Below are positions 22,522 to 29,338 of a stretch of 39,990 nt of DNA, in pieces. Below the pieces are notes generated by a model. The model was not told the origin of the DNA and did not search any database. It saw only the letters and a list, made by a program, of their open reading frames with translations. Positions within the stretch are counted from its first letter, which is position 1. Each line of letters starts with the position of its first letter. Source of the stretch: a virus; IMG/VR virus record IMGVR_UViG_3300044960_000472, positions 1 through 39,990 of that record. One strand, given 5' to 3'. A program made the position numbers and the translations under genes.

Positions 22522-23972
22522 AGCACCCCCGACGAGCGCGACCAGGTGCGCCGGCCGAAGCTCGAGAGCACGCCGAGGTCGCCGAGCTGCGAGTCGCCCG
22601 CCGCCATCTTCGCGAGCGCCATCGACCAGAAGTAGTCAGCGTGACCGCCGGCGTCCGTCGACGCAGAGTCGAAGCGCGTGTGCCCCGCCGCCGTCGTCGT
22701 CTTGTAGACGCTGTTCAGCGACATACGGATCGCCTCCGCGCGCGGAAGCCGATTCGTCCGATCCTCGAAGCTGCGAAGGACGCGGACCGCGAGGTCCTCC
22801 TTCACCGTCGTCGAGAACTGCACGCCCTCGGCCTTGGCGCCGAAGCGCTCGACGGTCTCCTCGGCGAGCTGGTTCCCGATCACGCCCTGGTCGATGCAGC
22901 CGCGTCGGCAGTGCTCGAACGCCGCCCAGAGGCACGCCTTCTGCTCGGCGTACCGTCGGCCGCGCAGCGCGACGACGGCGCGCGTCCAGCGGAGGCCGCC
23001 GAGCTCCTCCTCGATCCACAGGACCGAGAGGTCCTTCGAGCGGCCGACGTCGTAGCCGAGGTAGAGCTCGCGGCCGGCGAGCGGCGCGAACAGGCGGCGC
23101 CACGCCGCCGGCGAGTCGTATCCGGCCGACGGCGGCGCCTCGCCGGCGCGGTCGAGGTGGCGCTGCCAATCGTTCCGGTCCGCGTCGATGACGAGGTACG
23201 GGACCAGCAGCGCGTCGTCGCTCTCGCACGCGATGATCGCGTCGACCGAGATGAGCCGCGTATCCTCGTCCTCGAACTCGACGAGGTACTCCGTCACGAA
23301 CGCGCGCCCCGTCGTGAGCGCCTTGATCTTCTCGAGGTCGAGCGGCGCGCCCTCGGCGATCGCCTTGTACACGTCGACGGTGTGCAGCGACCAACCCTTC
23401 ATCTCGCCGGAGCACACGCGGTAGAACGGTCCGCGCTTCGCGCCGGGCGTGCCGACGAGGCGGAGCTTGAAGCCCTTGCGGCCGGCGATCGGCGCCGCCG
23501 CCGCCCAGACCGCTTCGTCGTCGGGCGTCTTGCCCGCCTCGTCCCAGATCAGGTTGCCGTGACGGCCGCGGATCGTGAGCGGGTTCGTCGGCAGCCCGAC
23601 GATGCGTGAGCCCTCGGGGAACTCGACGACGTGGATCGTGAACTTCTCGCCGTCGACCTTCAGCTCGTCGTCGCCCATCTGCGCGCCGAGCTCGAGCGCT
23701 TGGCAGTGCAGCGACGCGTAGCGGATCATCTCCTTCGTCTGCCCCTCGGCGCCGGCGAAGACGAACCAGTTCGCGCGGCGGCGATCGACCTCGGCGAGGT
23801 GGCAGTCGAAGACCGGCTCGAGCATCACGCCGTGCGTCTTGCCCGCCGAGCGGCACCACCGGCCGGCCTTCAGGTGCGCCGGGTCGAGGAGCCAGCGCAC
23901 CTGATACGGGTAGAGCGGAGCGACCGCTTCCCCGACGGCGTCGACGAGCTGCTCGCGCGTCTCGAGCGTCAC
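22518..23972 (-). CDS. Terminase large subunit (Mu gp28-like)
   Basis: A 484-residue packaging ATPase/nuclease. With GTG 23972 as start (GTGA overlap with the upstream stop), the Walker A-like G-R-W-C-R-S-A-G-K-T is at about 37-46. Walker B L-I-W-D-E is at 141-145, the coupling motif G-T-P-G at about 174, and the RuvC-like nuclease opens with L-Y-L-G-Y-D-V-G-R-S-K-D (Asp308). The C-terminal A-D-Y-F-W-S-M-A-L-A-K is typical for terminase ends. It packages DNA into the prohead, and in Mu-like phages cuts inside flanking host DNA. Confidence 0.9.
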   Translation of the reverse strand: MTLETREQLVDAVGEAVAPLYPYQVRWLLDPAHLKAGRWCRSAGKTHGVMLEPVFDCHLAEVDRRRANWFVFAGAEGQTKEMIRYASLHCQALELGAQMGDDELKVDGEKFTIHVVEFPEGSRIVGLPTNPLTIRGRHGNLIWDEAGKTPDDEAVWAAAAPIAGRKGFKLRLVGTPGAKRGPFYRVCSGEMKGWSLHTVDVYKAIAEGAPLDLEKIKALTTGRAFVTEYLVEFEDEDTRLISVDAIIACESDDALLVPYLVIDADRNDWQRHLDRAGEAPPSAGYDSPAAWRRLFAPLAGRELYLGYDVGRSKDLSVLWIEEELGGLRWTRAVVALRGRRYAEQKACLWAAFEHCRRGCIDQGVIGNQLAEETVERFGAKAEGVQFSTTVKEDLAVRVLRSFEDRTNRLPRAEAIRMSLNSVYKTTTAAGHTRFDSASTDAGGHADYFWSMALAKMAAGDSQLGDLGVLSSFGRRTWSRSSGVL

Positions 23973-24211
23973 GGCGCCCCCCATTCGTCGCAAACGAAGT
24001 CATCGACGTCGTGCTCGGGGACCGCGACGAGAATCGGGTGAGTGACGATGCCGCCGTTCGAATCGGGGTTCGTGATCACCTGGACTTCGGTGCGCGCAGG
24101 CACGCGTCGCGTCTCGTGGTGCCCGGCGAGGCACGGACGCTCGTTCGCTGCGATGATCGCGCCGCCGGCGACGCCGACAGCGACAATGAGAGCGACGACG
24201 AGCCAGAACAT
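23969..24211 (-). CDS. Small single-pass membrane protein
   Basis: An 80-residue protein: M-F-W-L-V-V-A-L-I-V-A-V-G-V-A-G-G-A-I-I-A-A is one membrane helix, followed by a polar tail with a Cys (E-R-P-C-L-A-G-H-H-E-T-R). A GTGAGG site lies directly before the ATG, and the stop overlaps the terminase GTG. It lies between the small and large terminase genes, an odd place for a membrane protein. No family recognised. Confidence 0.65.
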   Translation of the reverse strand: MFWLVVALIVAVGVAGGAIIAANERPCLAGHHETRRVPARTEVQVITNPDSNGGIVTHPILVAVPEHDVDDFVCDEWGAP

Positions 24212-24213
24212 CC

Positions 24214-24816
24214 TCACGGCGTCGCCTCCTTCGCCGGCTCGGCGATGACGATGCCGTAGAGCTCGCGGATCGCCCGACGGAGATCGTCCTTCGTCGCCGC
24301 GCGCCCGCCGGGCTTCTCGGCCGCCTCGAGCTTGCGCCGGATTTCGGCGAGCTTCGCGTCGAGGATCTGGCGCTCCTGCTCGACCTTCTTCGCGCGGAGC
24401 TCGAGCTCCTGCGTGCGCTGCTCGAGCTTCTTCTCTTCGAGGCGACGCTGCTCGAGTGACGAGTAGAAGAACGCGAGATCGGCCGGGCGCTTCTCGGCGA
24501 GCGCCTGCAGCATCGGGTGCAGCTCCTTCGCCGCCTTCAGCGCGATCGCGCGCCGGAGCTCGCCGTCCGAGAGGTCCCCCATCCACTGCGCCATCTCGTG
24601 CGCGACGAGCTGCGCCTGCTTCGTCGCCTCCTGTCGCGGCCGCACCTTCGCCTGGTAGTAGCGACCTATCGCCGCCGCCGAGATCTGCTCGCCGGTCTCA
24701 CTCTCGACGCGCTCGGCGATGAGGTCGTACGGCAGCCCGTTCACGAGGCCGCTCTCGACGAGCTCGAGCGCCTTCGGCGGCAGCCGTTCGGCCTTATGGT
24801 GGCGGCGGCGGCTCAT
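24214..24816 (-). CDS. Terminase small subunit (Mu gp27-like, DUF3486)
   Basis: A 200-residue protein: basic start (S-R-R-R-H-H-K-A-E-R-L-P), L-P-Y-D-L-I-A-E-R-V then I-S-A-A-A-I-G-R-Y-Y (a helix-turn-helix), and a very long charged helix (L-E-E-K-K-L-E-Q-R-T-Q-E-L-E-L-R). Both fit DUF3486, the family placed before Mu-type large terminases and thought to be the DNA-recognising small subunit. It overlaps its upstream neighbour by 4 bases. Confidence 0.82.
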   Translation of the reverse strand: MSRRRHHKAERLPPKALELVESGLVNGLPYDLIAERVESETGEQISAAAIGRYYQAKVRPRQEATKQAQLVAHEMAQWMGDLSDGELRRAIALKAAKELHPMLQALAEKRPADLAFFYSSLEQRRLEEKKLEQRTQELELRAKKVEQERQILDAKLAEIRRKLEAAEKPGGRAATKDDLRRAIRELYGIVIAEPAKEATP

Positions 24817-25148
24817 CGTCCGAGGTCGACCCCCACGTCCTCGATCGTCCCGTCGATGATGTCCTGCCCCGTCGACGTGAGCCGCGCCGAGATCGGCATC
24901 GCGCCCTCGAAGAGCGCCTTCGCCGTCGGCGACTTCAGCCGCCGAATCTCGACGAACTTCTTCCCCTCGAGATAGATGAACAGCTTCTCGATCTCCTCGC
25001 GAACGAGGCGCACGCCGACGGCCTTCATCTGCGGCACGAGGAGGTCGGCCGTCATGAAGAGGCGGCCGCCGTCGTCCTCGCCCGGGGGGCTCATGCTGAG
25101 GAGCTGAAGGACCCAGCCCCGTGCGCGCTTCGTCTGCTCGGGCGTCAT
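24813..25148 (-). CDS. Winged-helix-like protein (Mu gp26 position)
   Basis: A 111-residue protein starting at ATG 25148, which overlaps the upstream stop (ATGA). Helices R-G-W-V-L-Q-L-L-S-M-S, L-V-R-E-E-I-E-K-L-F-I-Y-L-E and the strand pair K-K-F-V-E-I-R-R-L resemble a winged helix; the end T-S-T-G-Q-D-I-I-D-G-T-I-E fits the same type. In Mu-like phages a protein of this sort precedes gp27. The role is unknown; DNA binding during packaging or late regulation is possible. Confidence 0.72.
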   Translation of the reverse strand: MTPEQTKRARGWVLQLLSMSPPGEDDGGRLFMTADLLVPQMKAVGVRLVREEIEKLFIYLEGKKFVEIRRLKSPTAKALFEGAMPISARLTSTGQDIIDGTIEDVGVDLGR

Positions 25149-25582
25149 CCGTGAGCTGCCTTTCCCGTCGCGAACGTGACCCGCAGGTCCGCGATCTGCG
25201 TCGCGATCTGGTCGACGCGCTCGAGCAGCGTCGCCATGTCCTCGCGAGAAACGAACTTCAGCGCCATCTCGGCTTTCATCTCGGAGATCGCCGCCAGCGC
25301 CTGGACGACGTTCCGCATCTCGACCTCGCCGGCGGCACCCTTCACCTCGAGAGCACGCACCACCGACTCGAGCGCGCCGACGCGTTGCTCGAGCCGCGCG
25401 ATCTGCGCCTTCGCCTCGACGCGCTCCGAGCTCGCGCCGATCTCGAGCTGGTGGAGCTTCGCCTCCGCCGTCGACGCGCGCGACTCGACGGTGTGGAGCT
25501 TCTCGCGGAGGAAGAAGCCGATCACCGTCAGGAGCAGCATGACGACGCTGCCGACGATCTCGAGGACGAGGTGAATGTTCAT
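25145..25582 (-). CDS. Membrane-anchored coiled-coil protein (Mu gp25-like, DUF2730 type)
   Basis: A 145-residue protein. ATG 25582 is preferred over 25597 because GGAGGGCGG lies just before it. One membrane helix (V-L-E-I-V-G-S-V-V-M-L-L-L-T-V-I-G-F-F-L) is followed by a long coiled coil (A-K-A-Q-I-A-R-L-E-Q-R-V-G-A-L-E-S-V-V). Mu gp25 and DUF2730 proteins have this build and position. The function is not established. Confidence 0.75.
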   Translation of the reverse strand: MNIHLVLEIVGSVVMLLLTVIGFFLREKLHTVESRASTAEAKLHQLEIGASSERVEAKAQIARLEQRVGALESVVRALEVKGAAGEVEMRNVVQALAAISEMKAEMALKFVSREDMATLLERVDQIATQIADLRVTFATGKAAHG

Positions 25583-25596
25583 GCCACCGCCCTCCA

Positions 25597-25953
25597 TCAG
25601 TTCGCTCCGCCATCGGCGCGCTCGCCGCCGCCCTCGGCGTTGCCGTCACCGCAGCCGCACTGCGCGCACGCGAACTTGATCCAGTTGCGAAGCCTCGCGT
25701 CGCGAAGCCCGAGCTTCCCGACGTTGTCCTCGTCGAGGCACATCGCGTACGGCGAAGAGCAAGGCCCTTTGTCCGCCGCCTTCACGCCGTTCACCGTCGG
25801 CAACGGGAGCGGCGGGGCGGGCAGCTTGCAGCCGGCGATCGTCGTCGTCGGCATCTCAGAGGCCGGCCTCGGACAGGCGGCGACGAACGCGATCGACGAC
25901 GCCAATGCCGTCACCACGATCGAAAAGCTCAGTCTCGAGATCGTCGAGCTCAT
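25597..25953 (-). CDS. Outer-membrane spanin lipoprotein (Rz1-like)
   Basis: A 118-residue protein whose ATG lies inside the preceding coiled-coil gene in another frame. Signal peptide S-I-V-V-T-A-L-A-S-S-I-A-F-V-A-A-C carries a lipobox with Cys27. A Pro-rich part (L-P-A-P-P-L-P-L-P) and several Cys in the C-terminal half (A-C-A-Q-C-G-C-G) follow. Out-of-frame overlap with a membrane coiled-coil partner plus a Pro-rich lipoprotein is the hallmark of Rz/Rz1 spanins, which fuse inner and outer membranes in the last step of lysis. The Cys cluster is unusual for Rz1. Confidence 0.75.
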   Translation of the reverse strand: MSSTISRLSFSIVVTALASSIAFVAACPRPASEMPTTTIAGCKLPAPPLPLPTVNGVKAADKGPCSSPYAMCLDEDNVGKLGLRDARLRNWIKFACAQCGCGDGNAEGGGERADGGAN

Positions 25954-26161
25954 TCCGGACCCCCTCCATCGCCTTCGAGAGGCGCTTCCGTTCCTCTTCC
26001 GTCGTGCGCAGCTCTTCCGAGGCCCGGTCACGCTCGGCGGTGCGCTCCGCGAGCTGGACGCGGAGCTCGGCGTTCTCCGAGCCCTTGCGCCACATCAGGA
26101 CGACGACGGTGATCGCCGCCGCGAGGATGAGCGCCGCGAAGACGACGAGCACCCACGTCAA
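25856..26161 (-). CDS. Inner-membrane spanin (Rz-like)
   Basis: A 101-residue protein, probably starting at TTG 26161 overlapping the upstream stop (TTGA); GTG slightly downstream is the alternative. The N-terminal membrane helix (W-V-L-V-V-F-A-A-L-I-L-A-A-A-I-T-V-V-V-L) is followed by a charged coiled coil (R-V-Q-L-A-E-R-T-A-E-R-D-R-A-S-E-E-L-R). Its 3' 98 bases overlap the Rz1-like gene out of frame. It is expected to span the periplasm together with that lipoprotein. Confidence 0.7.
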   Translation of the reverse strand: MTWVLVVFAALILAAAITVVVLMWRKGSENAELRVQLAERTAERDRASEELRTTEEERKRLSKAMEGVRNELDDLETELFDRGDGIGVVDRVRRRLSEAGL

Positions 26162-26481
26162 TTGATGTACTCCGTCGACGGGGCGCTCCGCTTTGGCGGT
26201 TGCAGCCCGCGCTCCTCGAGCACCTCGAAGATCACGAGCTGCCCCTCGCGCCGCTCCTCGATCTCGCGTTGAAGCTCGAGCTCGACGAGCGCGGCGACGC
26301 GGCGAAGGTGCGTCACCTCCTGTCGCGTCTGCCTCAGCTCGGCGCGCGCCTGCCCGAGCTCGGAGCTCAGGCGGTGCGTATCGTCGAGGGCATCGTCGAG
26401 CGCCTCGCGGCACGCGACGACGCGGACGACGACGGCGAGGAAGAGCGCGAGCAGCACGGCGACGACGACGATCGCGATCAT
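26158..26481 (-). CDS. Second membrane-anchored coiled-coil protein of the lysis cluster
   Basis: A 107-residue protein: membrane helix I-A-I-V-V-V-A-V-L-L-A-L-F-L-A-V-V-V, a Cys, then a coiled coil (L-S-S-E-L-G-Q-A-R-A-E-L-R-Q-T-R-Q-E-V). ATG 26481 overlaps the stop of the zinc-finger gene (ATGA). It has the same build as the Rz-like protein next to it, so it may be a duplicated spanin subunit or an antiholin-like regulator. Confidence 0.68.
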   Translation of the reverse strand: MIAIVVVAVLLALFLAVVVRVVACREALDDALDDTHRLSSELGQARAELRQTRQEVTHLRRVAALVELELQREIEERREGQLVIFEVLEERGLQPPKRSAPSTEYIN

Positions 26482-26648
26482 TTCCCCTCCGCCCCCGTCG
26501 ACACGATCGGCGGGAACCTGCCCTGTCCGAGGCACTTCGGGCAGGTCTGCTTGCTCTTCCGCACGACGCCGGCGCCTTCGCAGCGCTTGCATCGCGGGCG
26601 CTCGTCGCGCGCGACCGTCGGGCACTTCGTGATGACCTTCGGGGCCAT
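26478..26648 (-). CDS. Small DnaJ-type zinc-finger protein
   Basis: A 56-residue protein not seen as a long open frame. ATG 26648 lies 2 bases after the holin-like stop, and its stop overlaps the next start (ATGA). It reads C-K-R-C-E-G-A-G-V-V and C-P-K-C-L-G-Q-G-R-F, the C-x2-C-x-G-x-G pattern of DnaJ-type zinc fingers. One further Cys lies at residue 9. Such mini-proteins occur in phage lysis and regulatory clusters; the function is unknown. Confidence 0.7.
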   Translation of the reverse strand: MAPKVITKCPTVARDERPRCKRCEGAGVVRKSKQTCPKCLGQGRFPPIVSTGAEGK

Positions 26649-26650
26649 GG

Positions 26651-27115
26651 CTACTTCGTCGGCTCCGACGGCGCCGGCGAGCCGGACGGCGGCGCGAGCT
26701 CACCGACGAGACCGGGCAAGAGCACGGTCTTCGTCGCCTCCGCCTTCTTCAGCGCGCCGCGCGCGACGGCGTAGGTGCCGAGCGGCAAGACGGCGAGCAG
26801 CGAATTCAGGATCTCTGCCCACTGTGACCCGTCGGGGATCACGCTGTGCCCCTCGATCCAGAGCAGGATCGCGGAGAGGAGCGAGAGCCAGAACTTCGAC
26901 GTCTTGAAGCCCGGCTTCCCGAGCCCCTGAGCGGACGTCGCGAGGGTGTTCGCCGTCGTGTACCCGACGGCGCCCAGCGCGGTCACGATCCAGCCGCCGA
27001 TCTTCGCGTAGATCGTCCCGTCGCCGATGAAGCCCGCGCCGACGATGGCGCCGACGAGGATCGCGAGGATCGAGAGCCAGAACTCGGACGTCTTCAGTCG
27101 CTCTTTCAGGGTCAT
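26651..27115 (-). CDS. Holin-like membrane protein
   Basis: A 154-residue protein with three or four membrane segments. The motif K-T-S-E-F-W-L-S-I-L-A-I-L near the N-terminus is repeated as K-T-S-K-F-W-L-S-L-L-S-A-I-L-L at about residues 71-85, a sign of internal duplication. The tail is Pro/Ser-rich and cytosolic. It sits directly after the endolysin with a 4-base overlap. Function as the holin that releases or activates the amidase is inferred from topology and place. Confidence 0.7.
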   Translation of the reverse strand: MTLKERLKTSEFWLSILAILVGAIVGAGFIGDGTIYAKIGGWIVTALGAVGYTTANTLATSAQGLGKPGFKTSKFWLSLLSAILLWIEGHSVIPDGSQWAEILNSLLAVLPLGTYAVARGALKKAEATKTVLLPGLVGELAPPSGSPAPSEPTK

Positions 27116-27927
27116 CGGGTCTTCTCCTTCAGCAAGTGGCGGACGATGGTCTCCACGCGACGAGTCCAGAGACCCGACTCGGGAAGGCGGTGCTCGTCTT
27201 CGAGCGCCTCGACGGCGCGGCGGGTATATTCGCCGTAGGTGCCGTCAGCGTGTTTCGGCCCGAGATAGCCGAGCTCGACGAGCGCGTCCTGACGCTGGCG
27301 CCAGTCGTCGAAGCGGCGCTCGAGGCGCACGGCGTCGTCGCGCACGGCGCCGCACCACGATTCGATCTCGAAGCCCGGGCAGTCGGCCTTGCCGAAGTCC
27401 GAGTGACAGAAGACGTCGATGCCGCTCAGCCCGTAGCGCTCGAAGAGGTAGCGGAGGAAGGGACGGAAGATCGTCCGCTGCCATCCGCTCGGCGAGCCGC
27501 CGTCGGGCGATGACTTCGACTTGAAGAGGCCCTGAAAGGCGATCGCGACGCCGTTGTGATTCGCGCCGGGATCGTTGTCGCGGCGCCCGGTGTGAAACGA
27601 GTGGACGTCGTCAGCGTGGCATCGGTAGATGCGAGGCCGGCCGCCGACGCCGATGTCCGGCAGCAGCGGCAAGAAGAACGTGTAGCCGATGCCCGGCCAG
27701 CCCTTCGATCGGACGTGGTACGTCGCCGTCGCCGTGACACCCTGCAGCCCCGGCTTGGTTCCGCCCTGCGTCTGATGAAGGACAATGCAGTTGATGTTCC
27801 CCGGCGGACGCCGAGAGTAGGAACGCTCCGTCGACCGCGGCAACACGGGCGACGCGTCGAGCAACTCGAACGAGTCGCACGAGTACTCGACGCGCAGGGT
27901 GTCGATGTCGCCGGGGCCAGCAACCAT
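27112..27927 (-). CDS. Endolysin: N-acetylmuramoyl-L-alanine amidase with peptidoglycan-binding domain
   Basis: A 271-residue protein. The amidase_2 domain (about 45-195) shows the zinc site: His51 in I-V-L-H-Q-T-Q-G, His175 in C-H-S-D-F-G-K and Cys183 in D-C-P-G. The middle has Y-H-V-R-S-K-G-W-P-G-I-G-Y and H-S-F-H-T-G. A peptidoglycan-binding domain follows (about 213-262: L-V-E-L-G-Y-L-G-P, D-G-T-Y-G-E-Y-T-R-R-A-V-E). No signal peptide is seen, so export by the holin next door is expected. It is the first gene of the late operon. Confidence 0.92.
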   Translation of the reverse strand: MVAGPGDIDTLRVEYSCDSFELLDASPVLPRSTERSYSRRPPGNINCIVLHQTQGGTKPGLQGVTATATYHVRSKGWPGIGYTFFLPLLPDIGVGGRPRIYRCHADDVHSFHTGRRDNDPGANHNGVAIAFQGLFKSKSSPDGGSPSGWQRTIFRPFLRYLFERYGLSGIDVFCHSDFGKADCPGFEIESWCGAVRDDAVRLERRFDDWRQRQDALVELGYLGPKHADGTYGEYTRRAVEALEDEHRLPESGLWTRRVETIVRHLLKEKTR

Positions 27928-27969
27928 GCGAGCGCCAAAATGCGCGTCTCGCGACCGTCGACAAAAGAT

Positions 27970-27992
27970 GGTCTCGTCGACGGTTTCTAAGC
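27970..27992 (-). promoter_or_regulatory. Bipartite element, copy 2 (candidate late promoter)
   Basis: On the minus strand GCTTAGAA is followed after 9 bases by GAGACC. Continuing, CTTAGA-N12-GACCATCT loosely resembles an RpoH-type promoter (CTTGAA and CCCCATNT are the known heat-shock consensus). The phage encodes an RpoH-like sigma factor. Assignment as its target is inference. Confidence 0.45.
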
Positions 27993-28016
27993 TCTTATTT
28001 GCTTACCCCGTGTAGC

Positions 28017-28039
28017 GGTTTCTCGACGAGATTCTAAGC
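28017..28039 (-). promoter_or_regulatory. Bipartite element, copy 1 (candidate late promoter or operator)
   Basis: On the minus strand GCTTAGAA is followed after 9 bases by GAAACC, the same two blocks and the same gap as the downstream copy 47 bases away. The perfect arm TCGACGAGA of the inverted repeat lies between the blocks. Confidence 0.42.
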
Positions 28040-28056
28040 CCGGCGCGCGTGCTCTG

Positions 28057-28992
28057 CTAGTGGCCGCTGCGCAGCTTCTGGACGAAGACGCCTTTGATTC
28101 GCGAGTAGCGCGACTCCCACGAGAACGGCTGCTCGTCGGGATTCGACGGGAACAGCTCGAGGAGCGGCCCGGCGACGCGCACGCGCTTCAGCGTCGCGAG
28201 CTGTCGCACGGTGTTCTCGACGACGGCGATCTCGTGCGGCTCGGCGACGTCCTTTCGACGCACAAGGATCAGATCGCCGTCGTGCAGATCGTCGCCGGAC
28301 ATCGACTCACCCTCGACGCGCAACGCGAAGTACTTCTTCGGGCTGAAGCTCGAGGGGTCGGGGTTGTCGATCGAGCCGTACACTTCGAGCGGCTCGACAC
28401 CGCGACCGGCGGCGATGCGGTAGAGGCGTAGATCGTCGGGCCGCGCGCCTTCTTCGGGCGCGTCGCCGAAGATGCGCACGCCCTCGATCGGCGAGATGCG
28501 GCGACGACGTTCAGCGAGTTCGTCGACGAACTTGGCTCGTGCCTCGTCGAGGAACTGCTCCTGTCGCGCCGCCGCCCGCGCTTGCCGACGGCGGGTTTCC
28601 TCTTCGTCGAGCCATGCTTCGAGTCTCTCCGGTTCGACCCTCCCATTCTCGAGGTCGAACCAAACGCGCTCGAGAGTGCCCCTGATTTCCGGCTTCGCCG
28701 TTAGGAGTGCCTCCGTCCGGATGTCCTCGTCGCGGTCGTCGCGGTCATGCATATCCTCGCCGAGGAGCAGGTAGTTCGGCGTGACGCCGAAAAACGCGAC
28801 TAGCTTCTCAAGGAACGCGCCCGACGGACGGATCGTGCCGCTCTCTACGCGTGAGTAGTGGCGCTGCGCGGTGTCGAGCTCCTTCGAGATCTCGACCTGA
28901 GACATTCCACGACCTTCGCGAAGCGCACGAATTCGCTCGCCTATCTCCGCGAACGGACGCGGCTTTTCCGTCGGAGGACGTCCGCGCGGCAT
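28057..28992 (-). CDS. CI/LexA-type self-cleaving prophage repressor
   Basis: A 311-residue protein. A helix-turn-helix (about 14-73: M-S-Q-V-E-I-S-K-E-L-D then S-R-V-E-S-G-T) is followed by a charged linker and an S24 peptidase domain. The Ala195-Gly196 bond in R-I-A-A-G-R-G, Ser230 in G-E-S-M and Lys269 in A-T-L-K-R-V correspond to the cleavage site and catalytic dyad of LexA/CI. It is expected to hold lysogeny and to be inactivated in the SOS response. Mu's own repressor lacks this domain. It is transcribed leftward from the 55-bp divergent region. Confidence 0.9.
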   Translation of the reverse strand: MPRGRPPTEKPRPFAEIGERIRALREGRGMSQVEISKELDTAQRHYSRVESGTIRPSGAFLEKLVAFFGVTPNYLLLGEDMHDRDDRDEDIRTEALLTAKPEIRGTLERVWFDLENGRVEPERLEAWLDEEETRRRQARAAARQEQFLDEARAKFVDELAERRRRISPIEGVRIFGDAPEEGARPDDLRLYRIAAGRGVEPLEVYGSIDNPDPSSFSPKKYFALRVEGESMSGDDLHDGDLILVRRKDVAEPHEIAVVENTVRQLATLKRVRVAGPLLELFPSNPDEQPFSWESRYSRIKGVFVQKLRSGH

Positions 28993-29047
28993 GAATTAGG
29001 ACTCTTTTGTCTTGCGAATAGGACTGAAGTGTCGTAAATCACTTCCC
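28993..29047. promoter_or_regulatory. Divergent repressor / early control region with TAGGACT repeats
   Basis: Only 55 bases separate the repressor ATG from the Ner-like ATG. TAGGACT occurs at 28997-29003 and 29019-29025, 22 bases or two helical turns apart, and these are likely operators. TTGCGA (29012-29017) and TAAATC (29035-29040) with a 17-base spacer make a possible rightward early promoter, which would leave a very short or absent leader before ATG 29048. Confidence 0.55.
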
Positions 29048-29338
29048 ATGCGTCGCACCGAACCGCGCCGAGGTCGCACGACTGCCGCACGCGAGCTCCG
29101 GATCATCCTGCTTCGCCGCAACCTCCTCGCGAGCGAACTCGCCCGCGAGATTGACTGCCATCCGGCGCACCTCTCGCAGGTCGTCAACGGTCACCGCCGC
29201 AGCGATCGCATCCGCGACGAGCTGGTTCGCAGGTTCGGCCGACGTCTAGGTCGCCTGATCGATGCTGCATCTGCCGAGAGTAAAACGTACGAGGAGCAGT
29301 CGTCCACCGGCGACTCAGCGACGCCCGAGGTCGGCTGA
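29048..29338 (+). CDS. Ner/Cro-like DNA-binding regulator
   Basis: A 96-residue protein. ATG 29048 (M-R-R-T-E-P-R-R-G-R-T) is preferred to the upstream GTG/TTG-type starts, which would lie in the control region. A helix-turn-helix is seen at about residues 17-62: L-R-R-N-L-L-A-S-E-L-A-R-E-I, then H-P-A-H-L-S-Q-V-V-N-G-H. Place and size match Mu Ner or lambda Cro, which repress the repressor and early promoters. It ends 5 bases before the transposase ATG, inside the 46-bp duplicated segment. Confidence 0.78.
   Translation: MRRTEPRRGRTTAARELRIILLRRNLLASELAREIDCHPAHLSQVVNGHRRSDRIRDELVRRFGRRLGRLIDAASAESKTYEEQSSTGDSATPEVG

Larger units (their letters stand above)
27928..28056 (-). promoter_or_regulatory. 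Leader/promoter region of the leftward late operon
   Basis: These 129 bases separate the repressor stop from the endolysin start and are the only sizeable gap before the late operon. They contain lower-G+C patches (C-T-T-A-T-T-T-G-C), two bipartite repeats (listed separately) and a 9-bp inverted repeat (27972-27980 with 28023-28031). The late promoter is expected here. Confidence 0.6.

Noticed and set aside
21142-22635. Plus-strand open frame opposite the portal gene
   Set aside because: Arg-rich antisense shadow of the portal and the terminase end; no recognisable domain.
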